From: GCA-2725625 sp964574215
Lineage (GTDB): Bacteria; Pseudomonadota; Alphaproteobacteria; Rhodospirillales; UBA2165
Direction: 5' to 3'
Length of the DNA: 64,000 nt
Assembly (NCBI GenBank): GCA_964574215.1
Contig: CAZNLR010000011.1
Location: 40,842-104,841, forward strand
In this document: piece by piece, positions 50,844 to 60,280 of the stretch
How positions within the stretch are numbered: position 1 is the stretch's first letter
How the letters are laid out: each line of letters starts with the position of its first letter
Position numbers and translations under genes: made by a program
Notes under the pieces: generated by a model
What the model was told of the DNA's origin: nothing
The model's input: only the letters and a program-made list of their open reading frames with translations
Databases searched by the model: none

Positions 50844-51668
50844 TTAATTCATAACCGCGCCGCCGGCGACCACGATGGACTGACCGGTGATCGAAGCGGA
50901 CGACGGCAGGCATAGCCAGGCGGTAGTTTCGGCGACTTCCTCAGGCGTCACCAGACGGCCCATCGGATTATGCGACGCCAGTTCGTTTTTAACATCGCCT
51001 GCGTCCATGCCGGTTTTGCCGACAATGTTGTCGACGGCGCCGGACACCAAATCCGTATCCGTATAGCCAGGACAGACCGCATTTACGGTGATGCCTTTTC
51101 TTGCGCCTTCCATGGCCATCGCTCTGGTAAGACCGATAACGCCATGCTTGGATGCCGTATAAGCGGCGATGTAAGGGTAAGAGGTGAGGCCGACCGTAGA
51201 AGCGATGTTGACGATTCGCCCGTAACCCGCGTCGCGCATGGAGCCGAAAACCTCTTTACAGCACAGAAATACGCCCGTCAGATTAAGACCAATGGTGTTT
51301 TCCCACAACTCCATCTCCATCCTGTGGAACGGCGCGCTGGGGGCGATGCCGGCGTTGTTGATTAAAATGGAGACCGGCCCCAATTCGCCGGTCACGGCGG
51401 CGAAGGCGGTCTGGACATCTGCTTCCTTGGACATGTCTGCGCTGGCAACAGCGACTTTGACGCCGAATTCTGATTTCAAATGATCGGCCTGGGTATTCAG
51501 CGTTTCCGCATTTCGCGCCAGCAGGCTGATGTCGGCGCCGAGACGCGCCAGATCGTTGGAGATGGCGGCACCGATGCCGCGTGATCCGCCGGTGACCAGC
51601 GCATGCTGGCCCTTGAGCGGTTGCGTATCGAACATATTGCCCGATATTTTCCCGTCGGTTTCAGTCAT
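50844..51668 (-). CDS. Short-chain dehydrogenase/reductase
   Basis: A 274-residue NAD(P)-dependent SDR. The cofactor motif is VTGGSRGIGAAI, followed by NNAG and the catalytic IASTVGLTSYPYIAAYTASKHG (Ser, Tyr-x3-Lys). The C-terminus (SITGQSIVVAGGAVMN) is FabG/3-hydroxyacyl-CoA-dehydrogenase-like. It lies 26 bases upstream of the acyl-CoA dehydrogenase gene, consistent with successive beta-oxidation-type steps. The first ATG is used; an internal ATG at residue 12 is also possible. Confidence 0.88.
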   Translation of the reverse strand: MTETDGKISGNMFDTQPLKGQHALVTGGSRGIGAAISNDLARLGADISLLARNAETLNTQADHLKSEFGVKVAVASADMSKEADVQTAFAAVTGELGPVSILINNAGIAPSAPFHRMEMELWENTIGLNLTGVFLCCKEVFGSMRDAGYGRIVNIASTVGLTSYPYIAAYTASKHGVIGLTRAMAMEGARKGITVNAVCPGYTDTDLVSGAVDNIVGKTGMDAGDVKNELASHNPMGRLVTPEEVAETTAWLCLPSSASITGQSIVVAGGAVMN

Positions 51669-51799
51669 GGTCGCGATAAAACCGACTCGATCCCCTTATG
51701 ACAACCGAAAAGTTGTTATTTTAGGTATAAAATATATTTTTCCTGTCAAATTGGGGCAAATTCTGACGTATCCGGCCGAATCATTTTACCCGAACCCGA

Positions 51800-52813
51800 C
51801 TACTTCCCGCCCGATTCCAAAATTTCCTGGATGGTCACGACCCGGCCTTCATCGGCGGAAATCAACCCTGCCCGGATGACGGCGAGGGAGCGGGTGGCCC
51901 ATTCGCCGGTGACTTCGGGATCGTTGCCGGTGCGGATGCACTCTCCGAATTCCGCCATTTCCTCGGCAATTGTATCATTGGTTTCGAACGGCATATGGGT
52001 CGGCTTGTCTTCACCCCGTTTCAGATACCACATGCCGGTATGGAGGGTGTAAAGGGCCGAGGCTTCCTTGCCGTAAATGTTCATTACGTAATTTTCGCCC
52101 GCCGAGGCATAACCGGCGTTCAGCGTCGAGACGGCACCGTTTTCATGCTTCATCACCAGACCGGCCACATCCGGATTGTCGCCCGGCAGCACCAGCTGAG
52201 ACAGCATGGCCGAAACGCTTTCAACCCGTCCCAGGCACATTTCCAGCACGTCCACATAGTGGGTGCCGATTTGCAGCATGACGCCGCCCGGCATGCCTTC
52301 GGCCGTATAGCGCCAATGTCCTGCGTCAAACTTGCCCAGCCGGTCGCGGCTGATGTTGGCCTCCGCTTGGACCAGCTTGCCGAACTCGCCCTTGTCGATC
52401 TGTTCCTTCACCCAGCGGAAATGAAGTTCCCGGCGGCGCTGGAATCCAATGGCCAGCTTGACGCCCGCATCGCGGCAGATTTTGGTGATCTCCTGGCCTT
52501 CATGCACCGTGTTGGCGATGGGTTTATCCAGGAAGACATGCTTACCCGCTTCCGCCGCCTGGCGTGTGGTTTCCAGGTGAATGTTGTTGGGCGTTGTGTT
52601 GATAATGCCTTGGATGGAATCGTCGGCTAAAATTTCTTCGTAGCTGGTGGCGGGCCGGCAGCCGAATTTCTCGGCAAAGGCGTTGCGCTTGTCTTCCGAG
52701 CGGGTAAAGCAGGCGGCGATCTCTATGCCGTCGGCGCGTCCGACGGCTTCCGCCAGGACATCCGACCACCAACCCATACCCAGGGATGCGACGCGTACGG
52801 GATCGTTGCTCAT
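51800..52813 (-). CDS. Gfo/Idh/MocA family oxidoreductase
   Basis: A 337-residue NAD(P)-dependent dehydrogenase. The N-terminal Rossmann segment is VRVASLGMGWWSDVLAEA, followed by INTTPNNIHLETTRQAAEAGKHVFLDKPIAN with the conserved Glu/Asp-Lys-Pro motif (DKPIA). The family oxidises sugars, inositols and related compounds. Its ATG overlaps the stop of the TctA gene by four bases, so it is linked to uptake by the tripartite transporter. Confidence 0.87.
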   Translation of the reverse strand: MSNDPVRVASLGMGWWSDVLAEAVGRADGIEIAACFTRSEDKRNAFAEKFGCRPATSYEEILADDSIQGIINTTPNNIHLETTRQAAEAGKHVFLDKPIANTVHEGQEITKICRDAGVKLAIGFQRRRELHFRWVKEQIDKGEFGKLVQAEANISRDRLGKFDAGHWRYTAEGMPGGVMLQIGTHYVDVLEMCLGRVESVSAMLSQLVLPGDNPDVAGLVMKHENGAVSTLNAGYASAGENYVMNIYGKEASALYTLHTGMWYLKRGEDKPTHMPFETNDTIAEEMAEFGECIRTGNDPEVTGEWATRSLAVIRAGLISADEGRVVTIQEILESGGK

Positions 52814-54321
52814 GGTTTAGTCTCCGTTTGTTTTTCTTTGTTTCTTGGTTTCTTTTCAGCATAGAAGGACCAGACCACTGATGCGGCGGCCAGGCACAGA
52901 AAGAAAAGACTGAAAGGCGAGGTGAAAAATATGGTGACGTCGTTTTGTGAACTGATCAGGGATACTCTGAGATGCTCCTCCAACTGGCGGCCCAACACCA
53001 GGGCCAGTAACAAAGGCACCACCGGCATATCGAGCCACCGCATGATCAACCCCAATAGCCCGAAACCGAACATCACATAGACGTCGAAAAAATTGTTGCG
53101 CAGGGCATAGCTGCCGATGACGCAGAGGATAGCGATGGTCGGCATCAACAGTGTTCTGGGAATTGACAGAACTTTCACCAAATAGCGAAGGCCGATCAGG
53201 GCGATGATGATGTTGAAAATGTTGGCCCAGAAGAACGAAAAAATAATGCCGTAGGCGAAATCGCCCCGCTCGATAAAAAGTAAGGGGCCGGGCGCCAACC
53301 CATGAATCAATAAAGCGCCGATCAGAATGGCCGTGACCGGATCGCCCGGAATGCCCAATGTCATCATGGGGACCAGAGCGCCGCCCGTCACGGCGTTGTT
53401 GGCGGCTTCGGGGGCGGCGATGCCTTGGGGGGCGCCTTTGCCGAATTCTTCCGGCTTGCGGCTGAACTTCTTAGCGTAGTCGTAGCTGATAAAAGCGGCG
53501 ATAGGACCGCCGGCGCCGGGTAGAATTCCCAGGAACGATCCGATGGGCGCACCGATGGAAACCGGAAGCTTAATAGCCTTGAGATCGGACAGTCTCGGCA
53601 ATACCCTGGTAATGTTTTTGGTGGTTCCTGTTGCCGATTTTTTCTTCATCTTGTCGGCAAAGTTGTCCACCAGTTGCGGGATGGCGAACAGGCCGATCAA
53701 GGCGGTCAGAAAATGAATGCCCGAGATCAGGTTAATTTGCCCGAAGGTAAAGCGGGCGGTGCCGACCATGGGGTCTTGTCCGATGGTAACGATCAATAGG
53801 CCGATGGCCGCCGACATAAGACCCTTGACCAGGGACTTAGCCGCAAAACTGCAGATGATGGTGAGGCCGAAAAAGACCAGGCTGAACAGATCAGGAGATT
53901 GGAACTTCAGCGCAATATCAGCCAGGACCGGGGCGATAAAATAAAGACAGAGAAAACTAAACAGACCGCCCAGGAAACTAGCCGTAATGGCGATGCCGAG
54001 CGCCCGTCCCGCATCGCCGGATGCCGCCAGAGGGTGGCCGTCCAGGGCGGTCGCAGAAGCCGATGGAGTGCCGGGGATATTCAACAGAATGGCCGAAAAA
54101 CTGCCGCCCGTCATGCCGCTGACATAAAGCCCCAGCAAAAGAGCGATTGAGATGTCAGGCGGCAATACGAAGGTCAGGGGCAGAACGATGATGATACCGG
54201 TGGAGATGGTTAGGCCCGGTATCATACCGACCACCAACCCGGTAAAGCACCCTGCCGATGTCGCCAGGATGGTCTGCAACTGGGTTGCCTGATAGAAGCC
54301 GTCGATGATGTCCGGGTTCAT
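52810..54321 (-). CDS. Tripartite tricarboxylate transporter permease, TctA family
   Basis: A 503-residue membrane permease with 11-12 hydrophobic segments and the TctA signatures GLVVGMIPGLTISTGI, YVSGMTGGSFSAILLNIPGTP and SFLGILPGAGGPIAAFISYDYAKK. It forms the large channel subunit of a sodium-driven carboxylate importer. It overlaps TctB by one base (TGATG) and the Gfo/Idh gene by four bases. Confidence 0.93.
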   Translation of the reverse strand: MNPDIIDGFYQATQLQTILATSAGCFTGLVVGMIPGLTISTGIIIVLPLTFVLPPDISIALLLGLYVSGMTGGSFSAILLNIPGTPSASATALDGHPLAASGDAGRALGIAITASFLGGLFSFLCLYFIAPVLADIALKFQSPDLFSLVFFGLTIICSFAAKSLVKGLMSAAIGLLIVTIGQDPMVGTARFTFGQINLISGIHFLTALIGLFAIPQLVDNFADKMKKKSATGTTKNITRVLPRLSDLKAIKLPVSIGAPIGSFLGILPGAGGPIAAFISYDYAKKFSRKPEEFGKGAPQGIAAPEAANNAVTGGALVPMMTLGIPGDPVTAILIGALLIHGLAPGPLLFIERGDFAYGIIFSFFWANIFNIIIALIGLRYLVKVLSIPRTLLMPTIAILCVIGSYALRNNFFDVYVMFGFGLLGLIMRWLDMPVVPLLLALVLGRQLEEHLRVSLISSQNDVTIFFTSPFSLFFLCLAAASVVWSFYAEKKPRNKEKQTETKP

Positions 54322-54791
54322 CAGATTATCCCATCCAGAATTCCAGCGGGCAGCCGGATTTGAAAAATTTCACGGAATAGAAAAAAGATGGCCAAGGAGA
54401 TAATGGTCGAGCCGCCGGTGATCCAAACCGGTCTTCGTTCCCCGTAAAGCATCATCAAGGCGGCAAAGAGGGGGATATTGGCGATTACGAAACCGGCATA
54501 GGGCAACGCTACCAAATAGACCACAAATATGACCAGGCCGATCAGGCCTCGGCGAGGCGGGATTTTCGATTTTTCCGTAGCACCGTTATCGGCCATGGGC
54601 AGGAAAGCCTGCACCAGCAGTGACAGCGACAGAACCGATAAAATAATGGTTACGATCCACGGAAAGAAGGAAGGTTGGGTCGAGTTCTCTATGGCTCTGG
54701 AGGGCAGATTGGCCGTCAAATAGCCGTAACCGGCGCAGATTGCGAGCAAAATTATCGCGGCAATGAGATTGCGGGTTCGCATACTGCCCAT
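54321..54791 (-). CDS. Tripartite tricarboxylate transporter small permease, TctB family
   Basis: A 156-residue protein with four hydrophobic helices (LIAAIILLAICAGYGYL and others) and the TctB-like FPWIVTIILSVLSLSLLVQAF. It sits between the binding protein and the large permease genes in the standard C-B-A order. Confidence 0.87.
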   Translation of the reverse strand: MGSMRTRNLIAAIILLAICAGYGYLTANLPSRAIENSTQPSFFPWIVTIILSVLSLSLLVQAFLPMADNGATEKSKIPPRRGLIGLVIFVVYLVALPYAGFVIANIPLFAALMMLYGERRPVWITGGSTIISLAIFFLFREIFQIRLPAGILDGII

Positions 54792-54874
54792 GATATTTTG
54801 GCGCTTCCCTCTTAAATCAGATGTCCCGCCTCGATCAAAGGCGGGACACCCGTCTTACTGTTACTTGGTGCCGG

Positions 54875-55843
54875 TTACTTTTTCGCTTTGGACTGATAGA
54901 GGCCGGCGCTTTTCATAATAGCCACGATGTTGGCGTTGGACTTTGCCAGCTTGGCATCAAATTCCTTGGCGCCCATCGGGGCCAGGGTAAATTTAAGCTT
55001 GGCGGCGCGCTTTTTGAACGACGCAGAGTTGGCCGCTGCGATCATAGCGGATTCCAGCTTTGCCTTGACGGCAGCCGGTGTGCCTTTGGGGACAGACAGG
55101 CCACGGAACAGGTCGAATTCCATTTTGTAGCCCAGTTCTTTAGCGGTCGGCACATTCGGCACTGCTTTATTGCGGGTGCCACTGGAGAGGGCCAACATTT
55201 TCATTTTACCGGCTTTAACCAATTTCAAAGGCGCAATGAAAATATGCACGGTGGCATCGGCTTCGCCGCTCAGGACCTTACCAATACGCTGGGGGCCTTT
55301 GACCGGCAGCATGATGGCCTGGCAACCGGCTTGGTTGGTCAGGGCGACGCTCATCAGATGAGTGGCGCTGCCGAAACCGGCAAAAGCGATTTTCAAGGTT
55401 TTCGGCTTGGCCTTACATTCGTCCATGAATTCCTTGAGACTGTTCCAACGGGCGCTTTTCTTGACCACGAAGGGGACAGGTTGATGCTCGACCTGTCCGA
55501 TATGATCGAGGGCCTTATAGTCGAAAGGTACGTTGCCGATATTGGTGGTGGTCAGGATCGACGTGGAGTTCCAGGCCACCGTATAGCCGTCGGGCTTGGC
55601 GTTCTTGACGTAGGTGTACGTAATGGCGCCGCCGCCGCCCGGTTTATTAATCGGAACCACCGGCTTGCCGAGCACTTTGCTCATTTCCTTGGCCACCAGG
55701 CGTCCTTCGATATCGGCGCCGCCGCCGGCACCGAACGGAATGACGAATTCGATGGATTTTTCCGGCCATTCGGCCTTGGCTTGGCCAGCCACAAACAAAG
55801 CAGCCGCTGCCGTTCCCATAATCGCGTAATTAAGATTTTTCAT
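54875..55843 (-). CDS. Tripartite tricarboxylate transporter binding protein, TctC/BugT family
   Basis: A periplasmic binding protein of 322 residues: signal peptide KNLNYAIMGTAAAALFVAGQAKA, then EWPEKSIEFVIPFGAGGGADIEGRLVA and GKPVVPINKPGGGGAITYTYV, classic Bug features. The ATG at 55843 follows GGGAG at seven bases; an upstream frame to 55882 would spoil the signal peptide. It captures a carboxylate of unknown identity for TctAB. Confidence 0.9.
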   Translation of the reverse strand: MKNLNYAIMGTAAAALFVAGQAKAEWPEKSIEFVIPFGAGGGADIEGRLVAKEMSKVLGKPVVPINKPGGGGAITYTYVKNAKPDGYTVAWNSTSILTTTNIGNVPFDYKALDHIGQVEHQPVPFVVKKSARWNSLKEFMDECKAKPKTLKIAFAGFGSATHLMSVALTNQAGCQAIMLPVKGPQRIGKVLSGEADATVHIFIAPLKLVKAGKMKMLALSSGTRNKAVPNVPTAKELGYKMEFDLFRGLSVPKGTPAAVKAKLESAMIAAANSASFKKRAAKLKFTLAPMGAKEFDAKLAKSNANIVAIMKSAGLYQSKAKK

Positions 55844-55900
55844 TGTCTTCTCCCTAGTGTTGGTCTCTTTGTTAAATTGCAATTACCGAATATAAATTAT

Positions 55901-56344
55901 CTATCCCTCGTAGCTGGCGCCCACCGCATCGACAGCGGCCTGCGCGATATCCTGATCCTGTTGCCAGTCACCGCCGCTGACGCCGATGCCGCCCAAACAT
56001 TCGCCGTCGACGAAGATGGGAAAGCCGCCTTCCATGGCGGTCCATCTTTCCGGCCCTGCCGCCAATGATAAACCAATCGCATGCAAAGTATCCAGGTCCT
56101 GGCCCTGAGCGCCCCTGGTCGTGGTGGGCCGGCGGTTTGATGCCGAGGTAACGGCTTTGGTAGTTGACGAATGGACGGTATGGAAGCGTCCGCCCTCCAT
56201 CCGCTCCAGCAGCAACATGTGGCCGCCGGCATCGACGATGGCGACGGTAGCCGGAATGCCGATCTCTTCGGCTTTGGCGATGGCTGCCGCCATCATTTTT
56301 TTCGCGCCTGCATTGGTGAGGCGCTTGGTGGTCGCAAAGGACAT
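55901..56344 (-). CDS. GlcG/HbpS family haem-binding-like protein
   Basis: A 147-residue protein with the GlcG signature (KAEEIGIPATVAIVDAGGHMLLLERMEGG, then GGFPIFVDGECLGGIGVSGGDWQQDQDIAQAAVDAV). Relatives bind haem or cobalamin-like ligands or accompany glycolate and carboxylate catabolism. The ATG at 56344 has GAGGGG nine bases upstream. It lies upstream of TctC on the same strand. Confidence 0.85.
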   Translation of the reverse strand: MSFATTKRLTNAGAKKMMAAAIAKAEEIGIPATVAIVDAGGHMLLLERMEGGRFHTVHSSTTKAVTSASNRRPTTTRGAQGQDLDTLHAIGLSLAAGPERWTAMEGGFPIFVDGECLGGIGVSGGDWQQDQDIAQAAVDAVGASYEG

Positions 56345-56466
56345 GTATTTCTTCCCCTCGGTGTCAAGTAGGCTTTTGCTCTTATAGAAGACTGTTGTAG
56401 GCAATGTCTTGAGCGCGATCAAGAAGAACCAACGAATTTTTGTGTAAAACCTTTGCGCCTTCCATT

Positions 56467-57309
56467 TTACCTGTCTCTCAAAGGGCCGTAACAGGTGACA
56501 TCGGTGCCTTCGGCTCGGCGCTCTTTGGTATAGGCGGCGAAGGCCGGCGCTGCTTTATCCGGCTCATGCTCGACCAGCCCAATGCGGTAGCTGGGCCGCG
56601 CCGACAACCGTTCATACCAGGCGTTCAAATTGGGATGACGATCCAGCGGATACAGCATCAAATCGACCCTATGGACATTGGGCGCCCAGGCGATATCGGC
56701 CAGGGAGAATTGATTTTCAACCAACCATTCCTGATCTTTCAGAGCCCGGTCCAACTCGCGGAAAGCGTCGTGATGGGTCTGGACAGCATCGTCGATCTCG
56801 GCCTGGGAAAATCCATCGTCGGATGAGAATTTACGCATGAATTCCTGTAAATCCTTGTTCTTGTGGGTGGAGACGAATTCGTCCAACTCCGACGGGGACA
56901 TGCGCCGGTCCGGTTTGAACAGGAATTCATGGGACATCAGTTTAAGCGACTTCTGGCTGCGGTCGGCTTTTTCTGTCCAGACCCGGACCTCTTCCTGTCC
57001 GCTGGCCGATTGGGGCACCAGTGGCGCGCCGGGAAAATGTGCGTCCAGATAGGCGATGATATCGACGGATTCGATGATCACCTGGCCGTCGTGGACCAGG
57101 GTGGGGATCAGCCCTTTGGGATTGATGGATTGATATTCCTCGGTGCAGTGTTCGTTACTACGTAAGTCGACGACATGGGGAACCCAGTCGAGGTTTTTCT
57201 CCGCCAATGTAATCCGCACCCGCTGAGCGCAACTGGACAGCCCGCCGTGATACAGGTGAAGGCCCTGAAATTTTTTTACGTCTTCATTGGCGGTATCGAT
57301 CAATGGCAT
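56467..57309 (-). CDS. Glutathione S-transferase family protein
   Basis: A protein of 280 residues with an N-terminal thioredoxin-like domain (LHLYHGGLSSCAQRVRITLAEKNLDW, with an SSCAQ active site and the ESVDIIAYLDAHFPGAPL segment) and an all-helical C-terminal domain. It resembles GSTs in aromatic or xenobiotic degradation and could be a glutathione-dependent isomerase or dehalogenase. The ATG at 57309 is placed after GAGAGG; a longer frame from 57387 adds no domain sequence. Confidence 0.85.
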   Translation of the reverse strand: MPLIDTANEDVKKFQGLHLYHGGLSSCAQRVRITLAEKNLDWVPHVVDLRSNEHCTEEYQSINPKGLIPTLVHDGQVIIESVDIIAYLDAHFPGAPLVPQSASGQEEVRVWTEKADRSQKSLKLMSHEFLFKPDRRMSPSELDEFVSTHKNKDLQEFMRKFSSDDGFSQAEIDDAVQTHHDAFRELDRALKDQEWLVENQFSLADIAWAPNVHRVDLMLYPLDRHPNLNAWYERLSARPSYRIGLVEHEPDKAAPAFAAYTKERRAEGTDVTCYGPLRDR

Positions 57310-57530
57310 AATTTGCCTCTCCCCTCGGTTTTTCCGGTCCAGAATCGGATTTGAGCCAATAATTCCCATCCGAGGCCGAACTGGCAATAAATTTGTTCAT
57401 TCGAACCGATACTCAACTATCACAAAATGTAGTATGAATAGCGAATATTAGTGTATTGTTCATAATTGTTATACAATATATAGTACAACGTTATATAAAC
57501 GAACGAGTGGGCCTTACGGGGGTAGGCGAT

Positions 57531-58925
57531 ATGGTAATGGGTAGCGTTTCACGCACCTTAATGCGGGTCAGCATTGTTTTTTGTGCGCTTGTGGCGGTAA
57601 GCGGCTGCGATTTCCTGGAACGGGCCGATTTCCTCGGTAACTTCAAGCGTCAGCCAAAACCCGAAGACAGCACGCCTCTCTCGGAACAAGGCCTTGGCCG
57701 TTTAGCCAAAGGCGAATTCCTCAAGGCTCAGGCTTTATTCGATCAGGCTCTACGGGCTAATCCCCGCGACGTCCACGCCCTTTTGGGCAAAGGCATCGTC
57801 TACCAACAGACCGGCCAGTTGGGGTTGGCGCGCCAGGCCTTCGAAGCGGTTCTGTCCTTGCGGCCCGGACCCGACAAAAAGCTGATGGTGATGAACAATC
57901 TCAGACCCTACAGCGTCGGTGAACTGGCCAGCGTCAATTTGGCGTTGCTGCAAAGCCAGGGCGTGCCGTCCGCATTCGGAGGGCAACGGGGCCAAGTGCA
58001 GGGGCAAACTCAACAGCAGGTCCCCCAGCAGGGACTGGTCGGACCCCAGGGGCAGATACCGAGACGCGCGCCCGCCGTTACTCCCGCGCAACCGTCAGGC
58101 CAACAATTCGGACAACCGGCCATGCGCAAGCCTATGCCGGCGCCACAAATGATCAGTGCCAGCGATAAAAACGTTATTGCCCGTTTTGAAACCTTAAAAG
58201 TACTCAGGGATCAGGGATTGATCACACCCGACGAATACACTGTCCGCCGCAACGTAAACCGTGGGGCGCTATTGAAAATGACAGCGCCGCCACCGGCCGC
58301 CGGCCTGCAACGTCCGGTGCCGTCGACGGAACAAATTACCCAGCGTCTTCGGGCCATCGGACGGGCGCTCGAATTGCGGGCCATCACCATCCGTCAGCAC
58401 GGCGCCGAACGGACCATGATTATTGACGGGTTGATGCCCGCCAAGCCCAAGACTCGTGGCAATCAAGGGACGCCGCCCAAGGGCCTGATGCAGGCCGCCG
58501 AGCGGGTTCGTGGTCTGGAAGGGCTGCGGGACAAAGGCCTGATCAGTCAGGACGAATACGCCAAGGAACGGGCGGCCATCGAAAAAACCCTGGCGCCGCC
58601 GCCTGCGGCCAAGCAGAAACCAATGGTGAAAAAGGAAGCAGCTAAACCGGCGGCCCTTAGTGGCCCGAAGCCTGCCGTTCATATCGCCTCCTTCCGGTCG
58701 CGCCAGGCGGCAACCCGGGGCTGGGCGCAATTGCGCCGCGCCCACCGGTCACTACTGGGTAAACTGAAATCGGAAATCAGCCGGGTTAATTTGGGCCGGG
58801 GCAAAGGCGTCTTTTACCGCTTGAATGCCGGTCCTCTGAAAAGCCAGGCCGAAGCCGCCCGCATCTGCAAACAGCTCAAACGCCGTCGCCAGTTCTGCGA
58901 ACCGGCCTTTATGAGTGCCGGGTAG
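57531..58925 (+). CDS. Lipoprotein with TPR, two SHOCT-like motifs and SPOR domain
   Basis: An exported lipoprotein of about 464 residues with lipobox AVSGC. The order is TPR pair (LAKGEFLKAQALFDQALRANP, ALLGKGIVYQQTGQLGLA), a Gln/Pro-rich linker, two SHOCT-like helices (LKVLRDQGLITPDEY and LEGLRDKGLISQDEY), and a C-terminal SPOR-like peptidoglycan-binding domain (VHIASFRSRQAATRGWAQL). SPOR domains bind denuded glycan strands at septa, so a cell-envelope or division role is likely. The ATG at 57531 (or 57537) follows GGGGGTAGG. Confidence 0.75.
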   Translation: MVMGSVSRTLMRVSIVFCALVAVSGCDFLERADFLGNFKRQPKPEDSTPLSEQGLGRLAKGEFLKAQALFDQALRANPRDVHALLGKGIVYQQTGQLGLARQAFEAVLSLRPGPDKKLMVMNNLRPYSVGELASVNLALLQSQGVPSAFGGQRGQVQGQTQQQVPQQGLVGPQGQIPRRAPAVTPAQPSGQQFGQPAMRKPMPAPQMISASDKNVIARFETLKVLRDQGLITPDEYTVRRNVNRGALLKMTAPPPAAGLQRPVPSTEQITQRLRAIGRALELRAITIRQHGAERTMIIDGLMPAKPKTRGNQGTPPKGLMQAAERVRGLEGLRDKGLISQDEYAKERAAIEKTLAPPPAAKQKPMVKKEAAKPAALSGPKPAVHIASFRSRQAATRGWAQLRRAHRSLLGKLKSEISRVNLGRGKGVFYRLNAGPLKSQAEAARICKQLKRRRQFCEPAFMSAG

Positions 58926-58935
58926 TATTGATGTA

Positions 58936-59043
58936 TTCTCCTCCCCCCCTGGCGGGGGAGGATTAAGGTGGGGGGGCTTTTTTTTTAAGTCCCTTTTTTA
59001 ATTTGTCCCCCCATCCTAACCTTCCCCCGCAAGGGGAGAAGGA
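58936..59043. repeat. Inverted REP-like pair (CTCCCC...GGGGGAGG units)
   Basis: The left unit (58936-58976) carries a CCCCC-TGGC-GGGGG hairpin followed by GGATTAAGGTGGGGGG. The right unit (59005-59043) is its imperfect inverse, with CCCCCGCAAGGGG preceded by CCCCCCATCCTAACCTT. Together with a T-run it can also terminate transcription between the convergent genes. Confidence 0.65.
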
Positions 59044-59045
59044 AA

Positions 59046-60278
59046 TTAATTGATCTCAATAATCCCTCGATCCATCAATTCCTTAATACGCTTGTCATCG
59101 TAGCCGAGGATTTCGCTCAGCACCCAAGCCGTATCGGCTCCTAAATTGGGCGCCGGGTTCTTGGGCAATTCGGGGGCGGCGGACAGGTGGAGGGGAGAGC
59201 GGGCAAATTCATATTCGCCGATGTCGGGATCGTCGATGGGCATCAACATGCCACGGGCCTTGATCTGGGGGTCTTCGAAAATGTCTTCGGCCCGGTTGAC
59301 CGGCCCCGTGGGTACGCCCGCTTGATTTAGTTGATCGACCGCCTGCTCGCGGGTCAGGTTCGACAGACATTCTTCGATGATGGGCTGAATGAAGTCGGCA
59401 TTGGCGGCCCGTTCCGTTCCCGATTTACAGCGATCATCCTCGATCAATTCCTCCCGCCCGATGGCTGCGCAGAGACGGCTCCAGATAATATTGTCGGGGA
59501 CGTTGAGGGCGATATAGCCGTCCTTGGTCTGAAACGCGCCCCGGGGGAACAAATTCTTGGGCACCCCCCGGGACGGCGATTGTCCGGCGGTGGAAAACAG
59601 CGTGACCATGGCTTCGTTCAAGGACAGCATATTGTCGAACATGGCCGAGTCCACCAGCTGCCCCTGGCCGGTTCGCTCCCGCATGAATAAAGCCTGCATG
59701 ATGCCGAAGGCCGTCACCATGCCCGAATAGATGTCCGCCATACCGTACAGGGTCCATGACGGCGGCTTGTCCTTGAAGCCCACCTGATGCATGACGCCGC
59801 TCATGGCCTCGGCGACGATATCAAAGGCGGGACGGTCGCTGTAGGGGCCACGATATCCTTCCAGTTGCCCGAAGCCCGAGATCAGCGCCCAGATGAGGCC
59901 CGGATTTAATTCCTTGAGAGCGTCGTGTGAAAGCCCGATTTTGTTCATGGCACCCGGGCGCAGATTTTCCACCACCACATCGGCCGTGGCGGCCAGGTCC
60001 TTGAAAACTTCCTGACCCTCGGGCTTCTGCAGGTCCAGCGCCAGGCTTTTTTTGTTGCGGTTATAGCCCATGAAACCGGCCGCCTTTTTGACGCCGTCTT
60101 TCTCCACGAAGGGCGGCATGGCGCGCCTGGGGTCGCCCCGCTTGGGTCGTTCGATCTTGATGACTTCGGCGCCGGCATCAGCCAACAAAAGCGTGCAATA
60201 AGGCCCCGCCATATATTGTTCGAGCCCGATGACCCGGATGCCCGCCAAAGGACGTATGCCCGATTGGGGACGGTCCAT
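59046..60278 (-). CDS. CaiB/BaiF CoA-transferase family protein
   Basis: A class III CoA-transferase of 410 residues (GIRVIGLEQYMAGPYCTLLLADAGAEVIKIERP, with the catalytic-aspartate region DRPAFDIVAEAMSG). It swaps CoA between carboxylic acids. The start at 60278 directly follows the thiolase stop at 60281. It shares a minus-strand operon with the thiolase and the VOC protein. Confidence 0.92.
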   Translation of the reverse strand: MDRPQSGIRPLAGIRVIGLEQYMAGPYCTLLLADAGAEVIKIERPKRGDPRRAMPPFVEKDGVKKAAGFMGYNRNKKSLALDLQKPEGQEVFKDLAATADVVVENLRPGAMNKIGLSHDALKELNPGLIWALISGFGQLEGYRGPYSDRPAFDIVAEAMSGVMHQVGFKDKPPSWTLYGMADIYSGMVTAFGIMQALFMRERTGQGQLVDSAMFDNMLSLNEAMVTLFSTAGQSPSRGVPKNLFPRGAFQTKDGYIALNVPDNIIWSRLCAAIGREELIEDDRCKSGTERAANADFIQPIIEECLSNLTREQAVDQLNQAGVPTGPVNRAEDIFEDPQIKARGMLMPIDDPDIGEYEFARSPLHLSAAPELPKNPAPNLGADTAWVLSEILGYDDKRIKELMDRGIIEIN

Positions 60279-60280
60279 TG

